From positions 1-14,146 of the forward strand of contig JAAYXC010000413.1 in the NCBI GenBank assembly GCA_012516115.1: DNA of 14,146 bases. Direction: 5' to 3'. The translations under genes and the position numbers were made by a program. The DNA is from Bacillota bacterium (GTDB lineage: Bacteria > Bacillota > UBA4882 > JAAYXC01). A model generated the notes under the pieces. The model did not search any database and had not been told where the DNA came from. It saw only the letters and a list, made by a program, of their open reading frames with translations. Positions 13,632-14,146 of this stretch are shown in pieces; the first letter of the stretch is position 1, and each line of letters begins with the position of its first letter.

Positions 13632-13648
13632 TCGGGAAGGAATCCCGC

Positions 13649-14146
13649 CTAACGCCGTCCACAGACCGGGCAACGTCCTTTGGGGGACACGGGGACGGCA
13701 TTGGGCCAGACATGGCAATTAATCGCCTCCCCCCGGTCGGCCGCCTCCAGCGGACAGCGGTCGTAGAAAAGAAGGTAGCCTTCAAAGGTCAGGCACCCAT
13801 CGCTTTTCAACCCGCAACGGGGACAGACGAAAAGGGGGTAGGAAAGTAAACCCTTCTTTTCGAACCCCCGATAGTCGACCTTCCCGCCACAACCGAGACA
13901 GATGGCACCCTCGAGACGAGAAAAGTCGATCTGCCGGAGCCGGACCCCTTTGGAAGTGATGAGAAGGCGGGGTACATTGGATGGCAGGGAACGTTCCTGT
14001 AAAAGGTAGAAAAGCGGCGCCGCCCGTAAGAGGGGCGCGGTGAGAACCCCTTCCTCCACCCGCTGGCGGAGGGTGGGCAGGGGCAACGAGACCAAAATGA
14101 CCACGATAAAGACCAGGATGAAAAGGGCCTTGAGTCCACCGAAGAA
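13649..14146 (-). CDS. Zinc-ribbon protein with an N-terminal membrane segment, cut by the window edge
   Basis: The frame is open to the right edge, so the true start lies outside; the visible part codes 165 residues. It begins with a hydrophobic stretch (GGLKALFILVFIVVILVSL), a likely membrane anchor. The soluble part carries several cysteine pairs: CLGCGGKVDY, FVCPRCGLKSDGC, DRCPLEAA and a final CPVCGRR, suggesting two zinc ribbons. A GTG at 14104 lies inside the membrane segment and is unlikely to be the start. It ends 63 bp before the DUF421 gene. I do not recognise the family, and its role is unknown. Confidence 0.75.
   Translation of the reverse strand, partial: FFGGLKALFILVFIVVILVSLPLPTLRQRVEEGVLTAPLLRAAPLFYLLQERSLPSNVPRLLITSKGVRLRQIDFSRLEGAICLGCGGKVDYRGFEKKGLLSYPLFVCPRCGLKSDGCLTFEGYLLFYDRCPLEAADRGEAINCHVWPNAVPVSPKGRCPVCGRR

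Noticed and set aside
12512..13849. 445-codon rightward frame opposite the phosphatase-like, DUF421 and zinc-ribbon genes
   Set aside because: It runs antisense through three recognisable genes, has low-complexity basic and Pro-rich sequence and no family motif; it is a GC-rich shadow.

Overview
The window looks like a GC-rich, probably thermophilic Firmicute (Clostridia of the Moorella/Desulfotomaculum type). The evidence is strong AGGAGG ribosome binding sites, frequent GTG and TTG starts, a tRNA with an encoded CCA, DUF421 and long U32-family proteins, and TTGACA/TATAAT promoters. The lineage is inferred from gene style; no sequence search was possible.

Positions 1 to about 8,450 are an integrated mobile element whose right end lies at the 3' end of a tRNA-Val(GAC) gene. 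The left end was not found, so the element continues past position 1 or has a diverged left attachment site. From right to left it has a tyrosine integrase and an unrecognised zinc-finger gene (both rightward), then a divergent promoter region with three copies of a 12-13 bp operator-like repeat. A leftward train follows: an excisionase-like HTH protein, a primase zinc-finger protein without a visible TOPRIM domain, an AAA+-type replication ATPase whose 3' end carries a dyad-symmetric array of GGTGACG heptamers (a likely origin), a TubC-docking-like protein, a 72-aa protein, a hairpin-dense stretch without a convincing gene, a short ORF spanning a structured leader, an HK97-type major capsid protein, and a sigma-region-4-like regulator. 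No terminase, portal, prohead protease or tail gene is visible. The layout resembles a phage satellite or defective prophage that keeps its own capsid gene next to its replication module.

Positions 8,447 to 14,146 are chromosomal: tRNA-Val with its own promoter, and a terminator that lies inside the 3' end of the integrase gene; a nitroreductase-like protein; a long U32 (RlhA-like) protein flanked on both sides by clusters of alternating-orientation CACAAAGATCACAAAG-like repeats; an alkaline-phosphatase/phosphoglycerate-mutase superfamily enzyme; a DUF421 (YetF-like) membrane protein; and the main part of a zinc-ribbon membrane protein cut by the right edge. All chromosomal genes here run leftward.

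The most interesting signals are the dyad array of heptamers read in three codon frames (3517-3682), the mutually exclusive RNA folds in the capsid leader (2265-2400), the lone capsid gene, and the operator repeats at the divergent promoters.
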